DNA of 42,286 bases from a virus. Positions 14,871 to 22,267 of this stretch are shown one piece after another. The notes below the pieces were generated by a model. That model saw only the letters and a list, made by a program, of their open reading frames with translations. It was not told where the DNA came from and did not search any database. Location of the stretch: IMG/VR virus record IMGVR_UViG_3300025909_000003, positions 1-42,286 of that record; one strand, 5' to 3'. Position 1 is the stretch's first letter. Each line of letters starts with the position of its first letter. The position numbers and the translations under genes were made by a program.

Positions 14871-15047
14871 CCATCGGCAGCGTAAGCGTTTGGGGTGTAA
14901 GGAGTGCGAAACAGGCGGTTAGCCACCGCAAGGCACTGAAATCCCTAGACTGTGGGACCTCCTTCGGGTGCGCCACCTTCATAAATTATGCCTGTATTCC
15001 CAATGCGTTATCGTTCGCGTTGGCTAACCTTTGTTGCAGGTTAGCCA
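14865..15047. other. Candidate attP with integrase arm-type sites
   Basis: Between the RHH2 stop and the 3' end of the integrase gene, the 9-mer GGTTAGCCA occurs at 14865-14873, 14917-14925 and 15039-15047, and inverted at 15021-15029; the last two form an inverted repeat with a 9-base spacer. Clusters of such repeats on both sides of a core are the arm sites of tyrosine integrases. The core should lie in about 14930-15015, which includes a TCCC/GGGA hairpin near 14942-14956. I see no recognisable tRNA end, so the host target is unknown. Confidence 0.55.
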
Positions 15048-16065
15048 TCAGCATCTCCGCCGCGCTGTCCGAAAGTAGCTGCTGTTCGGCAGCCGCCGTG
15101 TACCGCGAAACCTCACTATCGGTGGTGTGTCCGGTCCAAGCTTTGATCTGCTGATTCGAGCAGCCAGCTTCCGCAAATCGACGTGACGCGGCCTTGCGGA
15201 GACCGTGCGCCGAACAATCCGGTAGGCCCGCTTCGTCACACCACTGGCGCATCTTGTTGCCGAAGCCCTTTCGGCTGAACGGCTTGCCATGCTCGCTCAA
15301 CAGGAAAACCAGCCCGCCGCTTGGCGTGGCTAGGATCGACTCCGCCAGAGGAGCGAGCAGGGGCAGGGACACGGTTACGCCGGTCTTCTCCTGCGTGACG
15401 ATCAGCCGTTTGCCGCGAATGTGTCCCGGCCCCATCAGGCGGGCATCGCCGCCGCGCTGGCCTGTCCACAGCATTAGATCGAGCGCCAGACGCGCCTTGC
15501 TGCCAATGGGGTGCCGCGCCTCATACAGCGCGATCTCCTCCTCGCTCCACGTATGGAAACCTTGGGTCTTAACCTTGAACGGCTTGGTATTGAGTACCGG
15601 GTTTATAGTCGCTTCGTTGTTGCTGACCGCAAATGCCATGAGCGCGCGGAGGCGCTTGCGAAGCATGTTCGCCGCCGTCCTATGTGGCAGCATCTCTGCG
15701 ATCATGTCTGCGACGTGCCGGGTTTCCAGATCCTTCACCAGGCACTCGCCATACTTGGCGGCCCAGCGATCCAGAACGCCACGATAGACGACTTGCGTTC
15801 GGTCGCCGGTGTCCAGGAACTCAGGGGAGCGATAGTAGCGGACAAGCAGGGCGTTGAAGGTGCCCCGCCCGTGGCGTTCCTCGCCAACGACCAGGACAGG
15901 CGCGGAGATGCCGCTCTTGCAGGCTTCATACTCCTGCCGAAACCCCTCTGTCCCGGGGCGGGATTTGAAGGTGTACGGAGCAAAGCCTTTGCGACGGAAG
16001 CGGTAGCGCGGTTTCCCGTGGCGGTCCTTGTACTCGCTGACCCAATCGGGAAGCCACCGCTTCAT
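14986..16065 (-). CDS. int: Tyrosine recombinase, phage integrase
   Basis: A 359-residue integrase. An N-terminal arm-binding and core-binding region (about 1-160) precedes the catalytic domain with Arg in TGQRGGDA, the HGLRKA box (His-x-x-Arg), His in WTGHTTDSEV, and the nucleophile Tyr in SRYTAAAE. It should carry out site-specific integration and excision at the adjacent attP. ATG 16065 overlaps the stop of the small upstream gene (ATGA), so the two are made together. Two of the four GGTTAGCCA repeats lie inside its 3' end. Confidence 0.93.
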   Translation of the reverse strand: MKRWLPDWVSEYKDRHGKPRYRFRRKGFAPYTFKSRPGTEGFRQEYEACKSGISAPVLVVGEERHGRGTFNALLVRYYRSPEFLDTGDRTQVVYRGVLDRWAAKYGECLVKDLETRHVADMIAEMLPHRTAANMLRKRLRALMAFAVSNNEATINPVLNTKPFKVKTQGFHTWSEEEIALYEARHPIGSKARLALDLMLWTGQRGGDARLMGPGHIRGKRLIVTQEKTGVTVSLPLLAPLAESILATPSGGLVFLLSEHGKPFSRKGFGNKMRQWCDEAGLPDCSAHGLRKAASRRFAEAGCSNQQIKAWTGHTTDSEVSRYTAAAEQQLLSDSAAEMLMANLQQRLANANDNALGIQA

Positions 16066-16244
16066 TTTCTCATCTTCCTGTCGAAGCTGTTCTCGTTCGT
16101 CGCCTCTACGGACGAGGTGCCGGCAAAGATGATCATTTCGCCGTTTGGCGCAATCGTGATTTTTACAGCGTCGCAGCCAGCCTTGCGCGCCCCGCGAATG
16201 GCGCGGGTCACGTCTATCTCTTTGAAGGCTGCGCGTGCGGACAT
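16062..16244 (-). CDS. Small integrase-coupled protein, excisionase candidate (60 aa)
   Basis: A 60-residue basic protein (FKEIDVTRAIRGARKAGCDA, then KITIAPNGEMIIFAG). Small proteins of this look commonly precede integrases in alphaproteobacterial prophages. It is coupled to int by ATGA, so a recombination directionality factor is a reasonable guess, though it lacks a clear winged-helix. Its ribosome site (AGGG) lies in the 3' arm of a 9-base-pair hairpin directly before the ATG. Confidence 0.6.
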   Translation of the reverse strand: MSARAAFKEIDVTRAIRGARKAGCDAVKITIAPNGEMIIFAGTSSVEATNENSFDRKMRK

Positions 16245-16275
16245 CGCCCTACGCCTGACCGAAACCCGTAGGGCG
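16245..16275 (-). promoter_or_regulatory. Hairpin covering the ribosome site of the xis-like/int genes
   Basis: On the minus strand CGCCCTACG (16275-16267) and CGTAGGGCG (16253-16245) form a perfect 9-base-pair stem with a 13-base loop. The second arm contains the AGGG ribosome site and ends at the base before the ATG at 16244. When folded, the start should be closed, so integrase expression from read-through transcripts could be kept low until the stem is opened. Confidence 0.55.
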
Positions 16276-16350
16276 GAGACGCGAAGCAGGCTCCGTGCGC
16301 AAGCATGAGGGCAGGTTGCCCGCGAAGCGGGTCGTCCGAACGCAGTCCAT
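16249..16350 (-). CDS. Minute ORF (33 aa) over the xis leader
   Basis: A 33-codon ORF starting directly after the stop of the 16351 gene (TAGATG) and ending inside the leader hairpin. The peptide is Arg/Thr/Pro-rich with no motif. If translated, ribosomes would enter the hairpin and could open the xis-like start, as in a leader-peptide switch. This is speculative. Confidence 0.2.
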   Translation of the reverse strand: MDCVRTTRFAGNLPSCLRTEPASRLRPTGFGQA

Positions 16351-16818
16351 CTACGCCTTCTCCCCCAGTACGTTGCGGGCTTGGGGTGCAGCTGGAAGCG
16401 ATTGCCAATGGGTTAAATAGATTAAGTGGACGTCGGGATCGGAGGCGTCCACGAAACCCCCTTTGTCGTCGTCCCACACAGCAACTGGAGCATGGATGCG
16501 CCCCTTTGGATCGCCCCAATCTCGGCCGAGCGCTTGAAATTCAGTCCCATCCTTCGGCGCTGTCTCGATCGGCTGCCACTCTTGCGCGCTTTCCAGCTCG
16601 GAGATGCGCGAGAGGAGGTGCGGGAGGGCGTTGACGGCGGCGACGATCAGGGTCGCGTTTTGGGCGGCCTTTCCGTCGCTCGTCATGAAGCAGACGCGCG
16701 TGTCGATCTTCGCGCCCCAGACGATCACATTGTCGCTCGGGCCATCGCAAGTCCACGGCCCCGGCGTCGCCTCCGCCAGCAGCTTCTCCAGCCGCCCTAG
16801 GTCTAGGGTATCAGGCAT
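16351..16818 (-). CDS. Ea22-like / DUF551-containing protein (155 aa)
   Basis: A 155-residue protein in two parts. Residues 15-70 contain ATPGPW and a NATLIVAAVNALPHLL segment as in Ea22-like early proteins. Residues 75-145 contain WQPIETAPKDGTEF and a later HWQSLPAAP, the hallmark of DUF551. Both are common, uncharacterised early phage domains. ATG 16818 overlaps the end of the upstream gene. It is the last gene of the left operon before the integrase module. Confidence 0.75.
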   Translation of the reverse strand: MPDTLDLGRLEKLLAEATPGPWTCDGPSDNVIVWGAKIDTRVCFMTSDGKAAQNATLIVAAVNALPHLLSRISELESAQEWQPIETAPKDGTEFQALGRDWGDPKGRIHAPVAVWDDDKGGFVDASDPDVHLIYLTHWQSLPAAPQARNVLGEKA

Positions 16819-17110
16819 TACCCCCTCCATTGGATGCTGGAGATTGGCTTCCAACAGCCTTCGGATCGTCGAAGCTGACCGGCACCCCGTTGACCTTGCG
16901 GACGTTGATCGGGTGCAATTCGTCATCTTCCAGCGTCTTGCTGGCGATGAAATCCGGGAACGACGCACTCCAACCCGTCATGGTGACGGTGACGCCACGA
17001 TTGCCGCAGGTGGCGATGTAGAGCCTGTCGCCCGGCTTAAGGATCGCCTTCGCGCGGCGGACAGCCCGTTTGTTGCGGGATACTTCATGAGGCCATAGTG
17101 CGCGTGCCAT
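16811..17110 (-). CDS. Hypothetical basic protein (99 aa)
   Basis: A 99-residue protein with a basic N-terminal half (MARALWPHEVSRNKRAVRRA) and a beta-rich C-terminal half. AGGGGG lies 7 bases before the ATG and the gene starts 2 bases after the preceding stop. A nucleic-acid-binding role is possible from charge alone; no family is recognised. Confidence 0.65.
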   Translation of the reverse strand: MARALWPHEVSRNKRAVRRAKAILKPGDRLYIATCGNRGVTVTMTGWSASFPDFIASKTLEDDELHPINVRKVNGVPVSFDDPKAVGSQSPASNGGGNA

Positions 17111-17112
17111 AT

Positions 17113-17946
17113 CTATACCCCCTTCGCAGGGGTAGCGGAGAGGGCTTGGGCGGCGCGGTGGAAATATTCAGCGCATGTCGTAATGGTCACATGGCCGGTT
17201 TCGGCTTTAACGACGCCTTCGGTGCTGATCAGGGCAAACGGCTCCAACGCCTCACGCAAAGCCCCTATATCGGTTGAAGCTGGGGAGAGGGCTGCTCGCA
17301 TGTAGTCGGCCAGTTCCTCACGCGTGATCAGCGCCATTTCCGGATATTCCTCCGGCGACGTGCGATCGTCCTTCTCGACCAGATCCTGCCAAGCCTCGTC
17401 GTCGGTCAGCCCATCTACGGTATCGCGCTCGATGGTGGTGGACGTGCGGGCGAACGACAGCAAATGGTCCGTGGCAACGCGGTGCGTCGTGTCCGAATAG
17501 TTCGGCCCGATCAGATCGCGCAGCATTTCGGTGGCCCGCTTTTCTGCCGCCTCCCTCTCCTCCTGTATCCCAAGGTCGCGGGTGTCAGATACAGGATTGG
17601 GAAGGGCGGCGGTAGCGAGCCCAAGAGCAATTTCCCGCTGTGTCTCTAGGTCGATGGGCTGATCGACATAGCCATATGCGCCGCAATGATCCGGGTTCTC
17701 ATCGAAGAGATATTTCAGCAGCTTCCGGCCGCGCAGATCGGCTAGGATCGCATCAGCAGCGTCTCTGTCCACGCGAGTAGAGCGAATCTCGGCTTCGAAG
17801 CGGGCGAAGGCTTGGACGACAGGACTATGGTCGATCTTGCCGTCGAGGGCCTTTTGCTCAGCCTCGCGCGAGATAAGAATGCCTGAAGCATATTCCCGCG
17901 CCCGCTGGCTCACTTCTAATTGTTCAGTTGGCATTGCCCCCGTCAT
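17113..17946 (-). CDS. Hypothetical protein (277 aa)
   Basis: A 277-residue acidic, helix-rich protein coupled by ATGA to the upstream gene. The C-terminal segment (IGALREALEPFALISTEGV and the following AAQALS) resembles the conserved tail of small phage proteins of the ALR-AL-PFA type. The N-terminal 200 residues are unrecognised. A second ATG four codons in (MPTEQ) has a G-rich stretch before it and may be the true start. Confidence 0.7.
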   Translation of the reverse strand: MTGAMPTEQLEVSQRAREYASGILISREAEQKALDGKIDHSPVVQAFARFEAEIRSTRVDRDAADAILADLRGRKLLKYLFDENPDHCGAYGYVDQPIDLETQREIALGLATAALPNPVSDTRDLGIQEEREAAEKRATEMLRDLIGPNYSDTTHRVATDHLLSFARTSTTIERDTVDGLTDDEAWQDLVEKDDRTSPEEYPEMALITREELADYMRAALSPASTDIGALREALEPFALISTEGVVKAETGHVTITTCAEYFHRAAQALSATPAKGV

Positions 17947-18287
17947 TTCTCAGTCTCCAAAAGAGCGGTGCGGATTTGCTGGCCGAGGGGGGTGAGGCGG
18001 CAAACAATGCCTTGGGCGCCCGGTGCGGGGCTCCAATGCACAAGCCCGGCCTCCTTCAGCTGAATCTCCTCAGACGCCGACAGGCCAGTGCGAAACAGGC
18101 CTCCATAAATCAGACCGGGATCGCCAAGCCGGACAATCGCCCTCTTCTGCGCATCCGTGAGCCCATCCAGGATAGAGGTAAGGGTTGGGGCATCCGCCTG
18201 ACGGCGGACCGCTATGTTGTCGCCTTCGGCGATCGAGCCACCTGCGGTGTCTCGCCGCTTCGCGCTGCCAGCGCTTGCCGGGGTCAT
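17943..18287 (-). CDS. Hypothetical protein (114 aa)
   Basis: A 114-residue protein from ATG 18287, coupled by ATGA at both ends. The C-terminal 70 residues (SILDGLTDAQKRAIVRLGDP, later GLVHWSPAPG and CRLTPLGQQIRTAL) look like a winged-helix with a short beta hairpin, as in transcription-factor-like phage proteins. No specific family is assigned. Confidence 0.65.
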   Translation of the reverse strand: MTPASAGSAKRRDTAGGSIAEGDNIAVRRQADAPTLTSILDGLTDAQKRAIVRLGDPGLIYGGLFRTGLSASEEIQLKEAGLVHWSPAPGAQGIVCRLTPLGQQIRTALLETEK

Positions 18288-18721
18288 GCTGCAAACTCCT
18301 CTATTGCTTCGCGCAAATCGTCGTTCGAGACAGGAAGCCACCAGCGCCGAACGGCTGCGATCGCTAGCTCGTAAAAGGCCTCAAATTCGTCCTGGCCCAT
18401 GTTCTCAAAGGCGATGCTGGACGGAACGAACACTTCTCGTTCGGCCTTCGGGTGAAGCTTCTTCCATTCGCCGTAGCCAAGGACTGCCTTGAGCCCGAGA
18501 AGCGCATCGTCTGTGCTAGTAAACTCTTCTCGATTGTCCGCCAGCAATCCCAACAGCGCGAACAGCTTTCGATGGTGAGCCGGATTGCGGGGACGTCGCC
18601 CGCGCAGATCGACGGTCTGACCAAGTTTCGTCTTAGCGTGGAACTCGCGCGCCGCCTGGCTCACTGGGATAAATCCCGCCGCCGTCTTGCGGAAATGATG
18701 GGGAGCGTTGTGATTAGCCAT
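18284..18721 (-). CDS. DUF1367 family protein (145 aa)
   Basis: A 145-residue protein with the DUF1367 pattern: RNPAHHRKLFALLGLLADN, LKAVLGYGEW, SSIAFENMGQDEFEAFYELA and a final R-WW segment. Members sit in recombination and replication neighbourhoods of lambdoid-type phages; biochemical role unknown. ATG 18721 is preferred to the TTG/GTG-type starts further out because it begins the conserved region. It overlaps the HNH-like gene upstream by 8 bases. Confidence 0.8.
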   Translation of the reverse strand: MANHNAPHHFRKTAAGFIPVSQAAREFHAKTKLGQTVDLRGRRPRNPAHHRKLFALLGLLADNREEFTSTDDALLGLKAVLGYGEWKKLHPKAEREVFVPSSIAFENMGQDEFEAFYELAIAAVRRWWLPVSNDDLREAIEEFAA

Positions 18722-19085
18722 TTGCACGCTCCCGCATTTCCTGTTCAATCTGAGCGCGACGCGGCGATGCCTTGATGAACTCCCGGATCAGTTGCTCAAC
18801 GTCACGGCCTTTCCAGAATGTTGGCTCTCCGACGATGTGCTGCCGGTTATGGCAGCCAAGCTGTCCGTCGATATTCGAGTGCGCGCCTCCGCAGAGCGGC
18901 ACGGTGCGCCAATCATCCGGTTTCTGCGCAATGCCAGCGCCGCTTCCCATGCGAACGTGCGCGACCTCGATGTTCGTGGTCGATCCGCAGACGCAGCACG
19001 CAAAGCCCCTTATCCAGGAGCAATGCGCCTGAGACCGCCAGCGGCTGGCACGCCTTGCCGGTTTCGGGATGCGACGCGGGAGCAT
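18714..19085 (-). CDS. HNH-nuclease-like phage recombination protein (123 aa)
   Basis: A 123-residue protein with CCVCG, then NIEVAHVR, a KPDDW-VPLC segment and a closing H-GCHNRQH. The Cys pairs and His residues match phage proteins of the DUF968/HNH type found next to SSB and annealing proteins. It may cut branched DNA during recombination. ATG 19085 overlaps the SSB stop (TGATG). The catalytic His pattern is visible, but activity is inferred. Confidence 0.72.
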   Translation of the reverse strand: MLPRRIPKPARRASRWRSQAHCSWIRGFACCVCGSTTNIEVAHVRMGSGAGIAQKPDDWRTVPLCGGAHSNIDGQLGCHNRQHIVGEPTFWKGRDVEQLIREFIKASPRRAQIEQEMRERANG

Positions 19086-19552
19086 CAGAACGGCACGTCC
19101 GAATCCAGATCCGCGTCAAAGCCGGGGCCAGCCGGCGCGCCTGCACCATGGAAACCGCCGCCGTTGGCCGGCTCGTCGCGGTCCCCGCGATTGCGATCGG
19201 TACGGCCGCCAAGCTGAATAATCTCTCCGCCGTAGGGGCGGATTGCTATCTCGGTCGAATAGCGGTCCTGACCCTGCTGGTCTTGCCACTTGCGGGTTTC
19301 GAGCGAGCCCTCAACGTAGACCTCTGAGCCCTTGCGGAGGTAGCTTTCGCAGAAGTTGGCGGTGGCCTCATTCCACACCTTGACGGTGTGCCACTCGGTC
19401 TTTTCCTTCTTTTCTCCGGTGGTGCGGTCCTTCCACGCCTCGGACGTGGCAACGCGCAGTTCGCAGACCTTTCCGCCGTTCTGGAAAGAGCGGCTTTCGG
19501 GGTCGCGCCCCAGCTTGCCGATCAGTTGCACCTTGTTAAGCGATCCGGGCAT
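19085..19552 (-). CDS. ssb: Single-stranded DNA-binding protein
   Basis: A 155-residue SSB: OB-fold core from LNKVQLIGKLGRDPE through WHTVKVWNEATANFC, AESYLRKGSEVYVEGSLETR-type segment and the strand YSTEIAI, then a Gly-rich linker and the acidic tip DSDVPF that binds partner proteins. ATG 19552 is chosen for the AAGGA upstream; the in-frame TTG at 19570 is less likely. It lies directly after the Erf gene, forming the recombination pair. Confidence 0.95.
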   Translation of the reverse strand: MPGSLNKVQLIGKLGRDPESRSFQNGGKVCELRVATSEAWKDRTTGEKKEKTEWHTVKVWNEATANFCESYLRKGSEVYVEGSLETRKWQDQQGQDRYSTEIAIRPYGGEIIQLGGRTDRNRGDRDEPANGGGFHGAGAPAGPGFDADLDSDVPF

Positions 19553-19553
19553 T

Positions 19554-20582
19554 TCAGTTCCTTGATCCAAGGGTTTTCACGATGCTCTCGCGAGAGTCGT
19601 ATGCGCGTTCGAAGTCGCGCCGCTCGCCATCGCCAAGCTCATCAATGATGGCGCTGTGGCTGTCTGCGTAGGAACTCAGGGCCATGGTGGTTTCGCACCG
19701 GTCCAAGCCCTTAAGCAGCATCTGGAATGAAGGATTGGCCTCCAGTTCCGCGCGGCGGTTTTCAATTTGCGCCTTGATCCCGATATTCTCGGGGCTGCCA
19801 TCGCCGTTGATCCAGATGGGCAAATCGCGCTTCGCTTGGGTCAGCGCGTCCTTGTATTCGCGCTGGAGTGCATCAACGTCGCCTGTCGTCCGAAGCTTGG
19901 TCGAGAAGGCGCGCAGCGCTTCTTTAAGCTTTGCGGCGCTCGGATAAACGCCCTCCAGCTTAGCGCGAGGCAACGGCTCTTCGCCACCGGCCCGCATGTT
20001 GCTGGCCTCATGCCCGTCATCATCCTCACCGGCCACGCGCAGATTGAGGATTGAGATAACGCCATAGCGGCGCGCATAGCTGGTGCTGGAGCCAATGGCC
20101 TGCACAGCATTCTTGCTGCCAGAACTATCGTGCGGAAGGTCGAAATAGGTTTCCTCGCTATGCCCTCCCACGTGGGACATAACGGTGGTCACGCGGACCT
20201 TGCCGTCCTCCGCCATGCCGTTGCGGAATGCCAGGTCGAAACCCTCTTCCGTTAGGATCGGCATGACTGCCTCATGGATATCCTCGAACCGCGCGAACGG
20301 CGTTTCCTGGATGATCTTCTTGCTGTCCTGTCTGTCCCGGATTACAATGCGTCCGCGCTGATCGATCGCGGGAAGCCTGGGTGCCATGCGCACTTTGGCA
20401 GCCGTGAAAGCAGCCTTGGCCTCGCGTTCCAGCACGCGCTCTTGGAGAGCGAAAAGCCGCTCCATCTTGTCGATGTCCACGGACGGGTCGCGCACAGCCC
20501 GCTCAATGACGGACAGAATGCCAGCCGAATAATCCTGGACTTCGGCCACGGCAGTTTCAGCCGGTTTCGTCACGGCGTTCAC
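19554..20582 (-). CDS. erf: Erf-family single-strand annealing protein
   Basis: A 342-residue recombinase. The Erf core is seen at about 60-205: FTAAKVRMAPRLPAID, ARFEDIHEAVMPILTEEGFD, GSSTSYARRYGVISILNL and the acidic GEDDDGHEA. Such proteins anneal complementary strands in phage recombination and genome circularisation, as P22 Erf does for the terminally redundant P22 genome. The start is GTG 20582 overlapping the stop of a minute ORF (GTGA). The C-terminal 130 residues are less conserved and helical. Confidence 0.9.
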   Translation of the reverse strand: MNAVTKPAETAVAEVQDYSAGILSVIERAVRDPSVDIDKMERLFALQERVLEREAKAAFTAAKVRMAPRLPAIDQRGRIVIRDRQDSKKIIQETPFARFEDIHEAVMPILTEEGFDLAFRNGMAEDGKVRVTTVMSHVGGHSEETYFDLPHDSSGSKNAVQAIGSSTSYARRYGVISILNLRVAGEDDDGHEASNMRAGGEEPLPRAKLEGVYPSAAKLKEALRAFSTKLRTTGDVDALQREYKDALTQAKRDLPIWINGDGSPENIGIKAQIENRRAELEANPSFQMLLKGLDRCETTMALSSYADSHSAIIDELGDGERRDFERAYDSRESIVKTLGSRN

Positions 20583-20677
20583 TTGTTCTCAGCCTTTCCG
20601 CACAGGATATCCCCGATTACCTGTGCTGTAGGGGCCTGCCCGTAGTGGGCCGGGGCGCTAAAAGTTTGGGCGATCAC
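20579..20677 (-). CDS. Minute ORF (32 aa) coupled at both ends
   Basis: A 32-codon ORF (MIAQTFSAPAHYGQAPTAQV and on) starting at a GTGA overlap with the 20674 gene and ending with a GTGA overlap on the Erf start. It fills the 91-base gap between those genes exactly. No hydrophobic segment. The reciprocal overlaps suggest translation into Erf; a peptide function is unknown. Confidence 0.4.
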   Translation of the reverse strand: MIAQTFSAPAHYGQAPTAQVIGDILCGKAENK

Positions 20678-20889
20678 AGCTTCGTTTCCTTGAAGCTCAT
20701 GGTGTCGCTATCGCCAGTGAACTGCCACCAAGAAGCCTCAGCGAATTTGCCCGTTTGGACGGAAAGCTCGGGGTAGCCCTTCTCGGCCTGATTAAGCGCG
20801 AGCTTTTCCAATGAAATAGCGAGCCGCTTCCACATGCGAGCGACACGATCCGCAGCTTCGTCGCCGCGATATTCATACTTCCTGCTCAT
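20674..20889 (-). CDS. Hypothetical protein (71 aa)
   Basis: A 71-residue helical protein (MSRKYEYRGDEAADRVARMW), with AGGGAA directly before ATG 20889. The middle is one long amphipathic helix. It overlaps the stop of the membrane-peptide ORF upstream (ATGA). No family recognised. Confidence 0.65.
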   Translation of the reverse strand: MSRKYEYRGDEAADRVARMWKRLAISLEKLALNQAEKGYPELSVQTGKFAEASWWQFTGDSDTMSFKETKL

Positions 20890-21017
20890 TTCCCTAACCC
20901 CAGATACAGCGCGATCAGGATGACCAGCGGAGCCCATGCGAGCGGTCCGCCGCCTACGATGGCGCTAAGGTTGACGGTGATCGGGAGGGGATGATCCCCC
21001 TTTGCGGGGTCAACCAT
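20886..21017 (-). CDS. Small membrane protein (43 aa)
   Basis: A 43-residue ORF, too short for most gene callers, with a polar N-terminus (MVDPAKGDHPLP) and a long hydrophobic stretch (about residues 18-41). ATG 21017 lies within the last codons of the 21010 gene and the stop overlaps the next ATG (ATGA). Position and single membrane segment recall small membrane peptides of other phage left operons, such as lambda kil or host-inhibitory proteins, but no similarity is claimed. Confidence 0.5.
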   Translation of the reverse strand: MVDPAKGDHPLPITVNLSAIVGGGPLAWAPLVILIALYLGLGK

Positions 21018-21192
21018 TGACCTTATCCTTCACAGGCTTAAGCGTGGACGCATAAAGCTCCAAATCGAAGCCGCTGTTGAAGGGAAGTATTCCCTCCATT
21101 GCCTCAAAAGCCTGATCGCGAAGATCATGAATACCGTCGTCATCGAACTCTACGGTTGCGATGATTTTGAAATCAGCCGTGTAGCGGGCCAT
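21010..21192 (-). CDS. Hypothetical protein (60 aa)
   Basis: A 60-residue protein with GGGAGG 6 bases before ATG 21192. It starts with a beta strand (DFKIIATVEFDDDG) followed by a helix. It overlaps the preceding gene by 20 bases. No family recognised. Confidence 0.6.
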   Translation of the reverse strand: MARYTADFKIIATVEFDDDGIHDLRDQAFEAMEGILPFNSGFDLELYASTLKPVKDKVNG

Positions 21193-21364
21193 GACGAGCC
21201 TCCCTCTGAGCATTTATCCGAGCATCCCAGGCATCCCGTTCGACCAAGGTTGAGACCTGCATTTCCCGCAGATCATCAGCAGCCAATTCGAGAGCCAACA
21301 GGGCATCGATTACGGTGTCAGGAACAGAGCGACCCTGCTCCATGGTGAAGTCTAGGGCGGTCAT
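21173..21364 (-). CDS. Hypothetical protein (63 aa)
   Basis: A 63-residue acidic helical protein (VIDALLALELAADDLREMQV). Coupled to the upstream gene by ATGA. No motif visible. Confidence 0.6.
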   Translation of the reverse strand: MTALDFTMEQGRSVPDTVIDALLALELAADDLREMQVSTLVERDAWDARINAQREARHGPLHG

Positions 21365-21711
21365 GCCTGCTCTCCGCGAGCACGGGCGATTGCGTATTCG
21401 AACAGCTTATCGGCGTGGCAGATCGGATTGCGTGGGTCGTCCTGCCCGCAAATCTTGCAGCGCAGCGTGTGAAGCTCGCCGTTGCCGCACTTGATTTCGC
21501 GAGGACAATCAGGTTCCCCGGCGCCCCAATAGTGGTGCTTTGGCGCTCGATCGAATGCCTCGGGTGACATTGACACAGGTCCAGTGTCGCGAAGCATTTT
21601 CGCCAGACCGTGGAGATTGGCAAAACTAAGCCTCTCCCGCGCCGGTTTCGGAAGTGTCTTGTACCACTCTAAAATCGTATGCAGAGTTGGAGTTGTTGAC
21701 TGCGCGCTCAT
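21361..21711 (-). CDS. Cys-rich hypothetical protein (116 aa)
   Basis: A 116-residue protein with several Cys residues in the C-terminal half (CPREIKCGNGELHTLRCKIC, then a further Cys in NPICHADK), consistent with a zinc site. The N-terminal half is helical. Coupled by ATGA at both ends. Function unknown. Confidence 0.65.
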   Translation of the reverse strand: MSAQSTTPTLHTILEWYKTLPKPARERLSFANLHGLAKMLRDTGPVSMSPEAFDRAPKHHYWGAGEPDCPREIKCGNGELHTLRCKICGQDDPRNPICHADKLFEYAIARARGEQA

Positions 21712-21980
21712 GCCGCATTCCGATCAATGATCGCCATGCCATGCACCACATGCGGAATGGCTCGGGTAAAGGCCAATTCCTCAGCCTCTACTTGGCTATC
21801 CGGGATGAAGCTTTTCGTACCCACGTCGAGAGTGGACAGGACGCGAGCGAAATCCTCGATCTGCTCGGCAGATGCGTTCGGATAGCACTTGCGCGCTTCG
21901 GCTAAATAAGCCGCTCTATCAGCACCCTTGGCCCATGTACGGGAGGGGTAGCCGCGATCAATCTGTGAGGGGCCGCGCAT
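21708..21980 (-). CDS. Hypothetical protein (90 aa)
   Basis: A 90-residue soluble protein whose ATG overlaps the stop of the first left-operon gene (TAATG). Central helix AEARKCYPNASAEQIEDFAR. No family recognised. Confidence 0.62.
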   Translation of the reverse strand: MRGPSQIDRGYPSRTWAKGADRAAYLAEARKCYPNASAEQIEDFARVLSTLDVGTKSFIPDSQVEAEELAFTRAIPHVVHGMAIIDRNAA

Positions 21981-22261
21981 TATGCCGACACCTTGAAGCG
22001 CTCAAGAAAGCGGCCCGTCGAAGTCCGCAGGGTGTTGAAGTGGTCTTTGCCGTTTTCGAACCAACGGACACGGTACAGCGAATGTCCGTCGAATTCACCA
22101 AGCAGCATCGCGTCCAGATTGTCCGAGCGACGCCTATGCGTGCGGGCAAATGTGATCGCCGCGCTACGGATCGAAGCGGCGGAGCCGGCGAGACCCGTAG
22201 GGGCTCGATCGTAAGACGAGAGCCGGGTCGGCGAAGCCGAAGCGCCAATACCTTGTGACAT
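21980..22261 (-). CDS. Hypothetical protein (93 aa), first gene of left operon
   Basis: A 93-residue basic protein with GGGAGG 5 bases before ATG 22261. The C-terminal half (MLLGEFDGHSLYRVRWFENG and on) looks like a compact beta domain. Being first from pL, it occupies the place of N in lambda, and its basic N-terminal half would fit RNA binding, but no boxB-like hairpin was identified with confidence. Its ribosome site is partly inside a leader hairpin. Confidence 0.62.
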   Translation of the reverse strand: MSQGIGASASPTRLSSYDRAPTGLAGSAASIRSAAITFARTHRRRSDNLDAMLLGEFDGHSLYRVRWFENGKDHFNTLRTSTGRFLERFKVSA

Positions 22262-22267
22262 CGAAAC

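Noticed and set aside
14930-14990. tRNA 3' end in the attP core
   Set aside because: The string ends in GCGCCA like a tRNA, but no T-loop or pairing acceptor stem can be drawn.
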